Made by a program: the position numbers and the translations under genes. The notes under the pieces were generated by a model, which saw nothing but the letters and a program-made list of their open reading frames with translations, was not told the origin of the DNA and did no database searches. Below, in pieces: positions 1 through 9,499 of a DNA stretch of 64,000 nucleotides. Positions within the stretch are counted from its first letter, which is position 1, and every line of letters starts with the position of its first letter. This DNA comes from Vicia villosa (Eukaryota; Streptophyta; Magnoliopsida; Fabales; Fabaceae). The stretch covers positions 69,387,156 through 69,451,155 of the forward strand of contig NC_081185.1 in NCBI RefSeq assembly GCF_029867415.1, written 5' to 3'.

Positions 1-1
1 G

Positions 2-1772
2 ATTGAGAAAGATAAAGAATCCCTCTTACCCGAGAATAATGAAGAGGAAGTGGATCAAACACCTAAAGAGAAAGTAGAAGATCAACCAAGCAAGAAGAGT
101 GATCTTCCTCTTGCATGGAAATCTTCTAAGGACCATCTTATGGAGAACATTCTAGGAGACATATCAAAAGGGGTGACAACACGGTCAAGGATAAGTAACT
201 TTTGTTTTTATTATTCTTTCGTCTCTCAAATTGAGCCTAAAAACTCAAAAGATGCATTAGTCGATGAGCATTGGTTTTTAGCTATGCAAGAAGAGCTAAA
301 CCAATTTAAGAGAAATGAGGTTTGGGACCTTGTCCCTCCTCCGCGAGACCATCGAGTAATTGGCACTAAATGGGTGTTTAGGAACAAACTAGACGAAAAC
401 GGTATCATCACTCACAACAAGGCCCGCCTTGTTGCTCAAGGGTATAGCCAAGAGGAAGGGATCGACTATGAGGAGACCTATGCTCCAGTCGCCCGACTTG
501 AGGCAATTCGCTTGTTAATTGCATTTGCATGTTCACAAAACTTTAAGCTTTATCAAATGGATGTTAAGAGTGCTTTTCTAAATGGGTTTATTAATGAAGA
601 GGTTTATGTATCTCAACCTCCCGGATTTGAAAACGTTGATTATCCTGATTATGTCGATAAACTTAAGCGTGCCTTGTATGGTTTAAAACAAGCTCCTAGA
701 GCTTGGTACGAGCGGCTTAGCAATTTTCTAATTAATCAAGGTTTCTCAAGAGGGAAAGTTGATACTACCCTATTTATTAAGAGACATGATAAGCATTCAA
801 TATTAGTTCAAGTGTATGTGGATGATATTATCTTTGGTTCTACTAACATGACTCTTGTAAAGGAGTTTTCTAAGCTTATGCAGGGAGAATTTGAAATGAG
901 CATGATGGGTGAACTAAACTACTTCCTTGGACTTCAAATAAAACAACTAAAAGAAGGAACATTTGTGAGTCAAACCAAGTATTGTCAAGAACTCATCAAA
1001 CGGTTTGATATGGCAAAGTCCAAGGCCATTGACACTCCTATGCCTACCGCAGTAAATCTTGATCGGGATGAACATGGTAAGCCGGTTGATGTAAAAAGGT
1101 AGAGGTATGATCGGTTCCCTACTTTACCTTACCGCTTCCCGTCCCGATATTTTGTTTAGTGTATGCATGTGTGCAAGATATCAATCATGTCCCAAGGAGT
1201 CTCACTTAAAAGCCGTTAAGCGCATACTTAGGTATCTTGTAGGTACAACTAAGCATGGCTTATGGTTCTCCAAAGGTAGTGATTGCTCTTTGGTTGGATA
1301 TTCCGATTCCGACTTTGTCGGGTGCAAATTGGATAGGAAAAGCACTAGTGGAACATGTCACTTCTTTTCAAATTCCTTAGTTAGTTGGCATAGCAAGAAA
1401 CAAGTGTCCGTTGCTTTGTCAACCGCCGAGGCGGAATATGTGGCGGCTGGTAATTGTTGTGCTCAAATACTTTGGCTCAAGCAACAATTACTTGACTTCA
1501 ATGTCAAGCTTGATCATATTCCTATCTTTTGTGGTAACACAAGTGCTATCAATCTAACCAAAAATCCGGTCTTACACTCTCGCACTAAACACATAGAAAT
1601 ACGACACCATTTCCTTAGGGATCATGTTGAGAAGGGTGATGTAGTGTTTGAGCATGTTGATAGCAAAAATCAACTTGCCGACATCTTTACAAAACCACTA
1701 GCTACCGAGCCCTTCTTTCACATCCGTAGGGAACTCGGCGTCCTTGATATATCAGATAGGTTGCAACTATGA
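2..1772 (+). pseudogene. Sirevirus pol: reverse transcriptase and RNase H, frameshifted
   Basis: The frame is open from base 2 of the window and stops at TAG 1100-1102. The same protein resumes one frame over from about 1107 (MIGSLLYLTASRPDI) to the stop at 1772. Seen: copia RT signature KWVFRNK, then [22 protein letters not shown] and the catalytic YVDDIIFGS (about nt 820). After the shift come the RNase H blocks YSDSDFVG, KSTSGTCHF and ALSTAEAEYVAA, and the C-terminal LADIFTKPLA typical of Ty1/copia. Integrase and protease would be upstream, outside the window. One frameshift near 1101 is the only lesion visible, so decay is modest. Encodes cDNA synthesis for the element; this copy cannot make a full polyprotein. 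Confidence 0.9.
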
Positions 1773-2029
1773 GTAGTTGCATATGCTTTATTTATTATCA
1801 TTATCTATGCTCTCACAATGTTTGAAGTGTTCATTAAAAGATATGTGAGGGCTTGTTTCTCATCTCCCTTGTGTTAAGGTAATATCGTTTCAACCTTAAA
1901 ACTCACTTCATGGTAATGTATCACTATGGTAAAGTTGAAATGTGTTCATCATTATGTTTAATCTATGCAAGATTTGGTCATAACATGCATACATTCATTG
2001 CATACTGCCAAATTTTGAAATTTGCAAGC

Positions 2030-2130
2030 CTTAGGTCGACCTACTCTTTATGTGAGTCGACCTACTCAAAAATAAATTTTAAAAATCTAAGGCTAATGCG
2101 TCGACGCATCCACTGCATAGGTCGACGCAT
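2030..2130. repeat. GTCGAC palindrome group upstream of env-like ORF
   Basis: GTCGAC occurs at 2035, 2056, 2100 and 2121, within contexts such as AGGTCGACCTACTC and GCGTCGACGCATC. The same motif and flanks recur in the 3' LTR of the same element (4181-4526), so this spacer shares LTR-type sequence. Confidence 0.75.
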
Positions 2131-2265
2131 CGTTCGCAAGTTTTCAAAATTAGGTTACATTTTTAAAAGGGAACACAAAGCTATTTCATTATCTTCCTTC
2201 TCCTCTTGCGCCGACCCTCTCCCAAAAACCCTAAGAATCACTCATCTCCTCTCTCTCACTCATCC

Positions 2266-3570
2266 ATGGCTTCCCACAAATCACTAAGAAAGAGAGCAAG
2301 CAGAGAAGACTCTTCCTCTCAACAACAACCTGAAGTAGAGGATGCCTTATCTCTCATTCCTGATGCTCTTATGGAATCCTACTCTTCCTACTTCAGAAAC
2401 TGAAAAGTCATCAAACAATTCATGCTGTTCACCGGAACTCTACGAAGACTTCATCTTCAACAGGTAATGGAACTAATTGAAGTTCAAAATTTGGGCACTT
2501 TTCTTGAACTAAGCCATGAGTACAATGAGGATCTGGTAAGGGTTTTCTATAATGGTATGCAAGGACACTTCCAAGGGAGTTCCTTCAACTTTCAGATGGG
2601 TACAACCATATACGCCATCACCGACAACACTTGGAGGCAATTGGGTCTATTTCCAATCCGTGAGAATGCCGTCACGGTAACTGATACAAATGTGATGACC
2701 CAATTTGACTATAATGTTACTCTGAACAACATGTTGCGACGCCCTCATGCCGACCATATAGTCCAAAGCAATTTGTTTCCTCGGTCCGCTACTACAGGTC
2801 TCTTAAACATTGTTGACAGAATTCTACAATGGATTGTGGCACGTATCATCCAACCTAAACAAGGTGGATATTCTCGTGTTGACCAACAAGAAGTGTACTT
2901 AGTTTGGTTGATTAAGAGCCGAATTCCGGTCAATTGGCCTCATTTTATTGCGAAGCGTATGTTTGAATTAAAGGAATCAGGTAGTGGAACCGCTATTGGA
3001 TATGCATCTCTCATCCAATGGGTGCTTAACAAAGTCAACATTCCATCTCAGCGGCTTCCAAAGAAGACTATATCTATCGACCAAGAATTCACCAAGAAAA
3101 CACTAAATATGATGGGATTTTTCTACAATCGGGCCACGGGTGCCTATGATGCTGTTCTACGAGGCAACAATCCGGATCTCAATAGAGAAGATGAGGACGA
3201 AATGAACATTGATGAAGAGGAAGATATTGCAGGTGAAGATGAAGATGAAGATGTGGGTACTGAAACTGGCGGCTCAAATATTACACAATTGATGGAGGCT
3301 ATGCGTCTTCAACAAATTGAGAACCAGAACCTGATGAATGAGCGTCTTACTACTTTGACCACTCATGTCACGGAGCAAGGTGCTCAATTTACCGCTTACT
3401 CCACACTTCAAGAGCAGCGGTACAACACGCTCTATGGTATGATGGATGCTCATAGCAACCAACTCTCCTCCTTCACAAACGCCTTCATGCAACACTACCC
3501 TTTTCCTCAGGTTTATACAGCTCAACCACCACCACCGACTCAAGAAGGAGATGATGATGCTGAAGCCTAG
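2266..3570 (+). pseudogene. Sirevirus envelope-like ORF, interrupted by one in-frame stop
   Basis: I choose ATG 2266 (MASHKSLRKRAS); a TGA at 2401-2403 interrupts the frame after codon 45, and the same frame continues from 2404 to TAG 3568-3570 (about 390 more codons). The protein has a basic N-terminus, a globular middle, an acidic stretch (about nt 3190-3265, many D/E), then a Gln-rich probably coiled-coil segment and a Pro-rich tail ending PPPPTQEGDDDAEA. Known: Sireviruses often carry an ORF here that databases label envelope-like; its role is unproven. I see no clear signal peptide or strong transmembrane segment, so membrane function is not supported. Position between pol and the purine tracts supports the assignment. 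Confidence 0.7.
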
Positions 3571-3887
3571 TGTTCTCTTTTGATTTTTTTCTTTCAACAT
3601 TTCCATATTGTCATGAACATGTTATTTGTATTTTGTGACTTAATTTTATTTTCTGCTAGACATAATTCTACCGTACTTTGTGTTTGTGTAAGGATTTAAA
3701 TTGAGCTATGTGCTCATTATCGTTTAGCTATTTATGTTATATTGCCGTTTATTTTATCATTCAACATTGTTTTATGTGAATGAATGCTTTATGATTATGA
3801 TTGCAAAAGGGCTTAGAAATGATCAAAACTGAACTATGTTATTCCACCATATATGTATAATACTGCCTGTCTCTTTTTGATGTTGTC

Positions 3888-4056
3888 AAAGGGGGAGAAA
3901 ACTGAGTGAATCAACAAGCAATGGAAAACACATGCACCAAGATAGGGGGAGCATACAGAAAGGGGGAGCATACAGAAAGGGGGAGCAAGAACCTCGGTTA
4001 AGCAATGCCTCGATACAAAGATTCACAATTTTTGCCATCATCAAAAAGGGGGAGTA
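3888..4056 (+). promoter_or_regulatory. Multiple polypurine tracts before 3' LTR
   Basis: Purine runs AAAGGGGGAG occur at about 3888, 3944, 3960, 3977 and 4045, the last abutting the 3' LTR start. Two of them sit in tandem copies of GGGGGAGCATACAGAAA. Known: the polypurine tract primes plus-strand DNA synthesis in LTR elements, and Sireviruses are noted for repeated tracts here. Confidence 0.75.
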
Positions 4057-4180
4057 TGTGAGGGCAAGGTGTAGTTTTCATGACGTCAAAACATTGTGAA
4101 TCAACTACAACCCAAATGGAATCTGAGAAACCGAGCTAATGCAACAAAGACAAGTATCTTTGACCACAAGACACTAATAG

Positions 4181-4526
4181 GTCGACTCATGGATGCAATA
4201 GGTCGACCCATTGCAAGCTGATTCTGAAAGATTCCAAGTAAGGAGTGAATGCGTCGACGCATTACATGCATAGATCGACGCATGGAACGTTGAGTTTATC
4301 TCGGGTATGCGCACGCTGACCCTTCAGGTCGACGCATCCAGCTTTTGAACCTCAGATGAAAAAGGAAAATGCGTCGACGCATGGATGGAGCAGGTCGACG
4401 CACAGGATTTTGGGGAACTCACGGGAATGCGCACGCCGACCCTTCAGGTCGACGCAAGTGTCACACATTCCTCTTTTTCAGGTGCAACAAACTCAATAGG
4501 TCGACCTATGCAGAGAGCAGGTCGAC
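4181..4526. repeat. GTCGAC palindrome array with a ~120-bp tandem unit in LTR U3
   Basis: GTCGAC hexamers at 4181, 4202, 4253, 4329, 4373, 4394, 4449, 4500 and 4521, plus a variant ATCGAC near 4274. Units starting at 4251 and 4371 align with a 120-bp period: each holds GCGTCGACGCAT, then a second GTCGACGCA, then ATGCGCACGC, then CCTTCAGGTCGACGCA. Flanks are often palindromic (GCGTCGACGC). Probable cis-regulatory or structural element of the LTR; function unknown. Confidence 0.8.
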
Positions 4527-4586
4527 CTGTCGCTAATTAATCTGGTTTTTCTACTGTGTTCAAATTGGTTTATGCATCAAATGTGG

Positions 4587-4594
4587 TATAAATA
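4587..4594 (+). promoter_or_regulatory. TATA box in Sirevirus LTR
   Basis: TATAAATA in the context GTGGTATAAATACTC, about 530 bp into the LTR and after the palindrome cluster; the best core-promoter candidate for the element. Confidence 0.6.
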
Positions 4595-6264
4595 CTCAAG
4601 TGATCATTCAATAGCAAAATAACAAGAAACGTGAAATATAGACTCAGCTTCTTCTCATCTTCAACCTTTCGCTTATTGATCGAGAATCACACATAATCAT
4701 CTTTCTCGATCGAAGTAAGGAACGTGTGTTGATAAGGTTCGACGGTAGAGTTTGTCTTGTTCGAGATTCGACGGTAGACATTCATCTTGTTCGAGTGAAG
4801 ATTGTTGAGGGTGTTTCTTGTATAAAACCTTAGGGTTTTTCCTTCCTCATCAAAGATTTTGTTCGAAGGTTTTTGACGATCGATTCGGTTTGGTAATCAA
4901 TTCAGCCGTGCATAAGGGTTTGAGAGATTGAAGATATACTCAACAAACTTGCTACAACCGGAGGATTGAGAAAGGAACGATCGGGGTCTTGATCGTGAAG
5001 ATCTTAGACATTGACTTGAATCGACTTGAATCAAGGGGAGGATCGAATTATATTTCAATTTTACTGCATGATTGTAGTTGGTGATTGGTACTTTCTATCC
5101 TTGTTAAACATTTTGCAATCAAATAAAACTTTCCTAATTTCATTTGAAATTAGGGGCAGACGTACTCCTGCGAGGACGATAGAGGAACTGCCTAAACAAA
5201 TATCCTGTTCCTTATCGCTTTTACTTTATTACATTTTCACTTGTTTTCGTTTATTTCCATTATTGAACAAAAACTAAGGTTAGGTAAAATATCGATCACC
5301 AAGTGTTCGATAAAATTACTCAATCAAATTTTTGTTCATATTTTAGTGAAAACGTTCATTGTGAGTAATATACCATATAGTGTGTAATTGAGACAATCGA
5401 GGTATTCGTTAAAACGTAATTCATCACTTGACATTCCCATCCGTTCGGTTTAGTGCACATATCCGGTCCCCAATAACATAATCATCTTAGACGATTAAGT
5501 GATTCAGGGAAGTCACGTTTCAAATAGCTAAAATTTTCTTAAGTCAAAAAAGGTGGTCTATTCACCCCCCTCTAGACCAGTCCTATCGTCTAACAATAGC
5601 AAGACAATGCAAATCGTAAATCGAAGCTTGGAAAAACTAAAAAAATGAGAGAGGAAGAAGGGTGGGCTCCAAACCTACAAACAAATCAAATCATTTGAAA
5701 TCAATTGGATTCTATAGATATGTGTAATTAATTGCAAGTACAATCTAATTATATTTTTATATAGGTGTCGCATATAGTTATCATTTGAGATATGAAATAT
5801 TTGTTCATAAAGAAATGAAAAAGTTTGTACCCATCCCTTCAGCGGATATGTAACCACTAATGGTAAGTGAATAATGAGTAGAAATTAAACCTAGAAATTC
5901 ATTTCCATATGCTTTAAAAAATGAAAAAGGAAGAAATGGCATTACCTTGCAACTTCAGAACGATCCCATGAAGAAGGAACAACTTGAACAATTTTTTAGA
6001 AAGAATTAGAAATGGAAATGGATCAACATGAAGATTAAAGAGTCTTATCCAATTAACCAAAACACTTTGTGTTTGCTGCTTCACTTGCCCATGAACCATA
6101 ATCAAACCCAAACACACAGCGAAAATATCCAATTAGAATTTTGCCACGAATTGAACTCTTCCTATTGGACGACTCTAACATCTTACACCAAAATCCAAAT
6201 AAATATTTAGTTACAGTCAATTTATAAAATTCATGTGAATGTTCTTAGGTGAATAAATCTAAAT

Positions 6265-6555
6265 CTATAATAATATAGTGGTTGGTACTGAAGAATTTAT
6301 TAACAATCCCACAAACATTTTATTAACAATCCCACAAACATACATGCTTTTGAAATGAACTATGGTGTAAGATACTTACAGGTTATGATAACGTTTTTCC
6401 TAAAAAGTTCTTTTTAGGTTCTTAGGAAGAAAAGGTTGTTAAAATTTTGTATACTTAATTATCCTAATAATACAATACTTAAAATTTTAACAAAAGCATA
6501 TATGTTTGTGGGATTGTTAATAAATTTTTCAGTACCAACCACCATATTATTATAG
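6265..6555. repeat. Inverted repeat, 54-bp arms
   Basis: Left arm 6265-6318 (CTATAATAATATAG...CACAAACAT) is nearly the reverse complement of 6502-6555. Part of the left arm (TTATTAACAATCCCACAAACA) is also tandemly repeated at 6319-6341. No matching target duplication was found, so I call it an inverted repeat rather than a defined MITE; the enclosed sequence is shared with another module copy near 52840. Confidence 0.65.
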
Positions 6556-7344
6556 GAAGGGAAAGTCCAACCTTACATACAAGAAAAAGACATTATTGTT
6601 TTTGTAATAATATGGTATCAAACTTTTCATGGAAGGAACCAATTTTACTCCAGGCGATGGATTAATGTGTGACCTTTCATATTTGCGAAAATTCTAAGGG
6701 GGACAAGTACCTAAGAAATTGTTTTACACACAACCAATCACAGAATTTTAATTAATTAAAAAAATAAATACTGATTTTTTTCTCTCCTTCATAATCTCAA
6801 CCACCCCATGAATCCAATTAAAACCAAAATTAAAATTAAAATAAATTTAAAAAAGACTCTTTTTTATTGGTTGTGCCTAAGAATGTGGATTTAGGGTCGT
6901 GTCCATGCAAGAATTGCTCCCATATTTGTAGCAATTTTCTTTTGTTAGACTCGTTTCATTTATGGCATGTGATTTATATGGGAGAGAAACTGAAAAGAAA
7001 GGAGAAAATATTTAGGGTTTGTTTTGAACGAGTTTTGGTTTTTAAAAATTCACAATTTATTTTATTAATTAATTTTTAAAAATAGTTTTGAAGAACAAAT
7101 AAAATAAAATATGTTTTGTTTGTATTTATTTAAAAAATATATATTTTAACAAAGAAACTAGTTTTATTCCTATTTTATTATTATAATAAATTTTCTTTTA
7201 ATATGATTTTATGAATTTACATATTGAATTTTTAAATTTTTTTTTAAAATTTTATTGACAAATAAATGAATTTTTTGTATAATTTATATGGGATTGGATA
7301 GTATATTTTTTTAAATTTTAATAACAATCTTATTAATTTTTTTT

Positions 7345-7425
7345 AATTTGTTTTCTGGCATCAAGTGGTTCGAGCCCCCTCAAAATTCAACGTCAAATCA
7401 CCACTGAACCAACTAAGGATTGGTA
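7345..7425 (-). repeat. tRNA-like (SINE) remnant
   Basis: Read on the minus strand: TTAGTTGGTTCAGTGGTGAT resembles a Pol III A box, and about 30 bases on GGCTCGAACCAC resembles a B box. No cloverleaf can be drawn for a working tRNA. Likely a decayed tRNA-derived SINE head; low confidence. Confidence 0.35.
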
Positions 7426-7677
7426 ACACTCTTATTATCTTTACTTAGATTTAAATGTGAAATAATTAAAGACACTAAAAATAGTAATTTTAATTTTATT
7501 CAAATGGCGCACCAAACATACAATTATATATTACTAAAAATAAACTCAAATATAGTTTATGGCTATTACCTCATCCCGTTTCCTTTATGTTTTAGGTTTT
7601 TTTTAGACATTTTTACGTTAATAATAAAAAAAATGGCCGCAAGGTATACAATATCTTTGTAAATGATTTTAGGGACA

Positions 7678-7767
7678 CAATCTATAATATACACTTTCAC
7701 TTAGGGGTAGAAAAACGGGTCGCAATCTATAATATACACTTTCTCTTATGGGTGGAAAAACAGGACG
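7678..7767. repeat. 45-bp tandem duplication across the hAT left junction
   Basis: CAATCTATAATATACACTTT starts at 7678 and again at 7723. Each copy contains flank, the target-site octamer (CTTTCACT, then CTTTCTCT) and the first bases of the terminal repeat. The outer octamer matches the right-hand target duplication exactly, so the inner copy arose after insertion. Confidence 0.8.
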
Positions 7768-8290
7768 CCCGCCCCGTCTTATGCTAGCCAAATAAAAGGC
7801 GAGGCGAGCAAGTCCGCCAAGTCAAAATGGGCATAAAATCACGTCTGCCCCGCCAAGGTGGCGGGCGGCGAGCTTGTCTGCCTAATTTTTTATTAATTTA
7901 TTTTTATATTGTTTAATAGATTAATAGACTTTTGTTTACCTTTTAAATAAATTTTTCACTTATTTTTTAAAACAATTTTTGATAAAAATATTTTTTAAAC
8001 AAATTTTACTTAAAAAAATGTTGCATATATTTACAAATATATGTATAAATTAAATCACCAAGCATTAAAATTACTAGAATTAACTAAAAAATTGGCGGAC
8101 TTAAGGCAGGATAGGCTGAACGAGTAGGCGAGGCGGGCTTTGGCGGGCGGCGAGGTTTTACGTGGCGAGCATTGGCGGGCGGCGGGTTTTGGCATAGCGG
8201 GTTTTGGTGGGCGGCGGGCCTAAAATATCAACCAGAAATGGCGGGCGCACAGGCTAGTCTGGCGTGCCACGGCCCGTTTCGCCACCCCTA
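7702..8290. mobile_element. Non-autonomous hAT-like DNA transposon with 8-bp target duplication
   Basis: Seen: perfect 8-bp repeat CTTTCACT at 7694-7701 and 8291-8298. The left end TAGGGGTAGAAAAACGGG and the reverse complement of the right end (TAGGGGTGGCGAAACGGG) form an imperfect terminal inverted repeat, 16 of the first 20 bases agreeing. Known: 8-bp duplications and TAGGGGTG-type ends fit the hAT superfamily. The 589-bp element has no transposase frame. Both halves carry subterminal GGCGGGCGGCG motifs, unusually GC-rich against an AT-rich core. The left junction is tandemly duplicated (see 7678-7767). Confidence 0.8.
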
Positions 8291-8298
8291 CTTTCACT

Positions 8299-9039
8299 AC
8301 AACTATCTTGAATCTAAACTAATTTGGACAATGGAATGCTAACCATGTTGGTTCCCCTTCCCTTTCTTGATATGTCGTATCTGAGATTAGCCATGTCAAT
8401 TTAAGATAAACATCTCTTGACGATGTTGATTCCAGATCCACATCTCTAGTTCAAGAGACTCCGTGATCGTAACCTCCACTACTACAAATAATACATTTAT
8501 TGACAAAATTTCCTCTCACACAACACAAAGTTGAGGTATAATTTCCGAACATGCAATGTTTTATTTTTTATTAACAAAAATATAATATATCCCCTGATTT
8601 TTAAATATAACTGAGGGGGAAAGTATCTTAGAACATGCTTTGTATCCCAGCAAATCAGATTATGTTTTATTTCTTTTAAATGTGGTGTCATTCTTTTTTT
8701 ATTTATAAAATAAATTACTCAATCTTTTGATTTTTATAATAACCGAGGGGTTAAATAATCTTATTTTACTATAAAAACACTTGTTAATAATGTTTTTCTC
8801 TAAACCTAGCTCATTCACACCCACTCCAAACTCGTACACGTCGAAGAAAACATTTTTTCTGCTCTTGCGATCTATCTCACATTATGTTGTTGTTGTTTCC
8901 GCCTCTTATGCAATTTATAATTTATTGTCTTCCTCGGCTGACAACAAAAATTTATTCTTAAAAATACTGTAATTCGCAAGAAATGTCGTCGTCCGTGATT
9001 CTGGCCGACGCTCGCTCGCAAGAAATGTCAATTAAGTTA
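8299..9039. other. Intergenic, no gene seen
   Basis: AT-rich DNA without a supported reading frame. CACTACTACAAA at about 8477 resembles one end of a CACTA transposon but has no partner nearby. From about 8980 it grades into the Helitron-like segment. Confidence 0.5.
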
Positions 9040-9391
9040 TAATTAGGAATATAATTAAGAATGCAACATTATATATTTTTATGTAAAATTTAATAAATAC
9101 AACATTAAAATTAATTCTTTAGCATCATTATCTTTTTTACAACATTTTTGTTTTATATTTTTCAAATATATTATTTGTTTTTAAAAACATAAACATTCAT
9201 CTTTTATCTCAATTTTATTTTCTTTTATCAATTAATATTTTGATATTTTTTAATTTATTTGAAATTCTATGTCAAAGCAGTGACAATTCCATCGTCCACA
9301 CCAAGGCACGGGTAACACACCAGTATCGTGTGAGCGCACAAATAACCATACTAAAATCCGCGCAAACGCACGGGTTTAATATATAGAAAAT
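9040..9391 (+). mobile_element. Helitron-like 3' end, copy A (degenerate)
   Basis: Aligns by eye with 14190-14510: shared ATTAAGAATGCAACA, AAAACATAAACATTCATCTT and a terminal region with CGCACGGGTTT. The hairpin here is eroded (CCGCGCAAACGCACGGG) and the canonical CTRR end is not clear. Ends at the LINE poly(T). Confidence 0.5.
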
Positions 9392-9499
9392 TAAAATATA
9401 TTTTTTTTTTTTGGGAAATGATATACTTTATTTCATTTAACCAAAAACAGATGATAACAAAGGCGATCTAAAAGATCCAGCCACTAATTAACAAGAAAA

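Larger units (their letters stand above)
1..5595 (+). mobile_element. Sirevirus-type Ty1/copia retrotransposon, 3' half (5' end outside window)
   Basis: Seen: reverse transcriptase/RNase H frames (2-1772), then an envelope-like ORF (2266-3570), a cluster of GGGGGAG purine tracts (about 3888-4055), then a long 3' LTR (about 4057-5595). Known: this order, with an extra ORF after pol and repeated polypurine tracts before the 3' LTR, is typical of the Sirevirus lineage (SIRE/Maximus) of plant Ty1/copia elements. The copy is defective: pol is frameshifted and the env-like ORF has an in-frame stop. The 5' LTR, gag, protease and integrase lie upstream of the window, so age cannot be judged from an LTR pair. 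Confidence 0.85.
4057..5595 (+). repeat. 3' LTR of the Sirevirus element
   Basis: Begins TGTGAGGGCAAGG directly after the last purine tract and ends CGTCTAACA; about 1539 bp. The 5' LTR is outside the window, so the ends are set only from TG...CA and the purine tract. A TATA box (TATAAATA) is at 4587-4594. The U3 part contains the GTCGAC cluster (4181-4526). The five bases after the LTR are ATAGC, the likely target duplication, unverified. Confidence 0.75.
5596..7693. repeat. Diverged repeat module R, copy 1 (no gene)
   Basis: AT-rich DNA with no convincing gene. Blocks inside it recur elsewhere in the window. The run GAGAGAAACTGAAAAG followed by GGAGAAAATATTTAGG (about 6979) also occurs near 49948 and 58228. 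The segment near 7465-7530 (AAAGACACTAAAAATAG) recurs near 50380 and 58645. A 54-bp inverted repeat lies at 6265-6318 and 6502-6555. Probably an old transposon or degenerate host sequence copied several times. Confidence 0.55.

Noticed and set aside
1910..2287. 125-codon frame upstream of env-like ORF
   Set aside because: Crosses the GTCGAC palindromes, lacks domain resemblance and overlaps the better env-like start in another frame.
4101..4283. 60-codon frame MRRSMHVMRRRIH in the Sirevirus LTR
   Set aside because: Product of translating the GTCGACGCAT repeats.
8477..8490. CACTACTACAAA as a CACTA transposon end
   Set aside because: No inverted partner or subterminal repeats nearby; could be chance in AT-rich DNA.
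8781..8972. Possible small secreted or membrane peptide, 63 codons
   Set aside because: No homology recognised, no conserved context, and short frames are expected by chance here.
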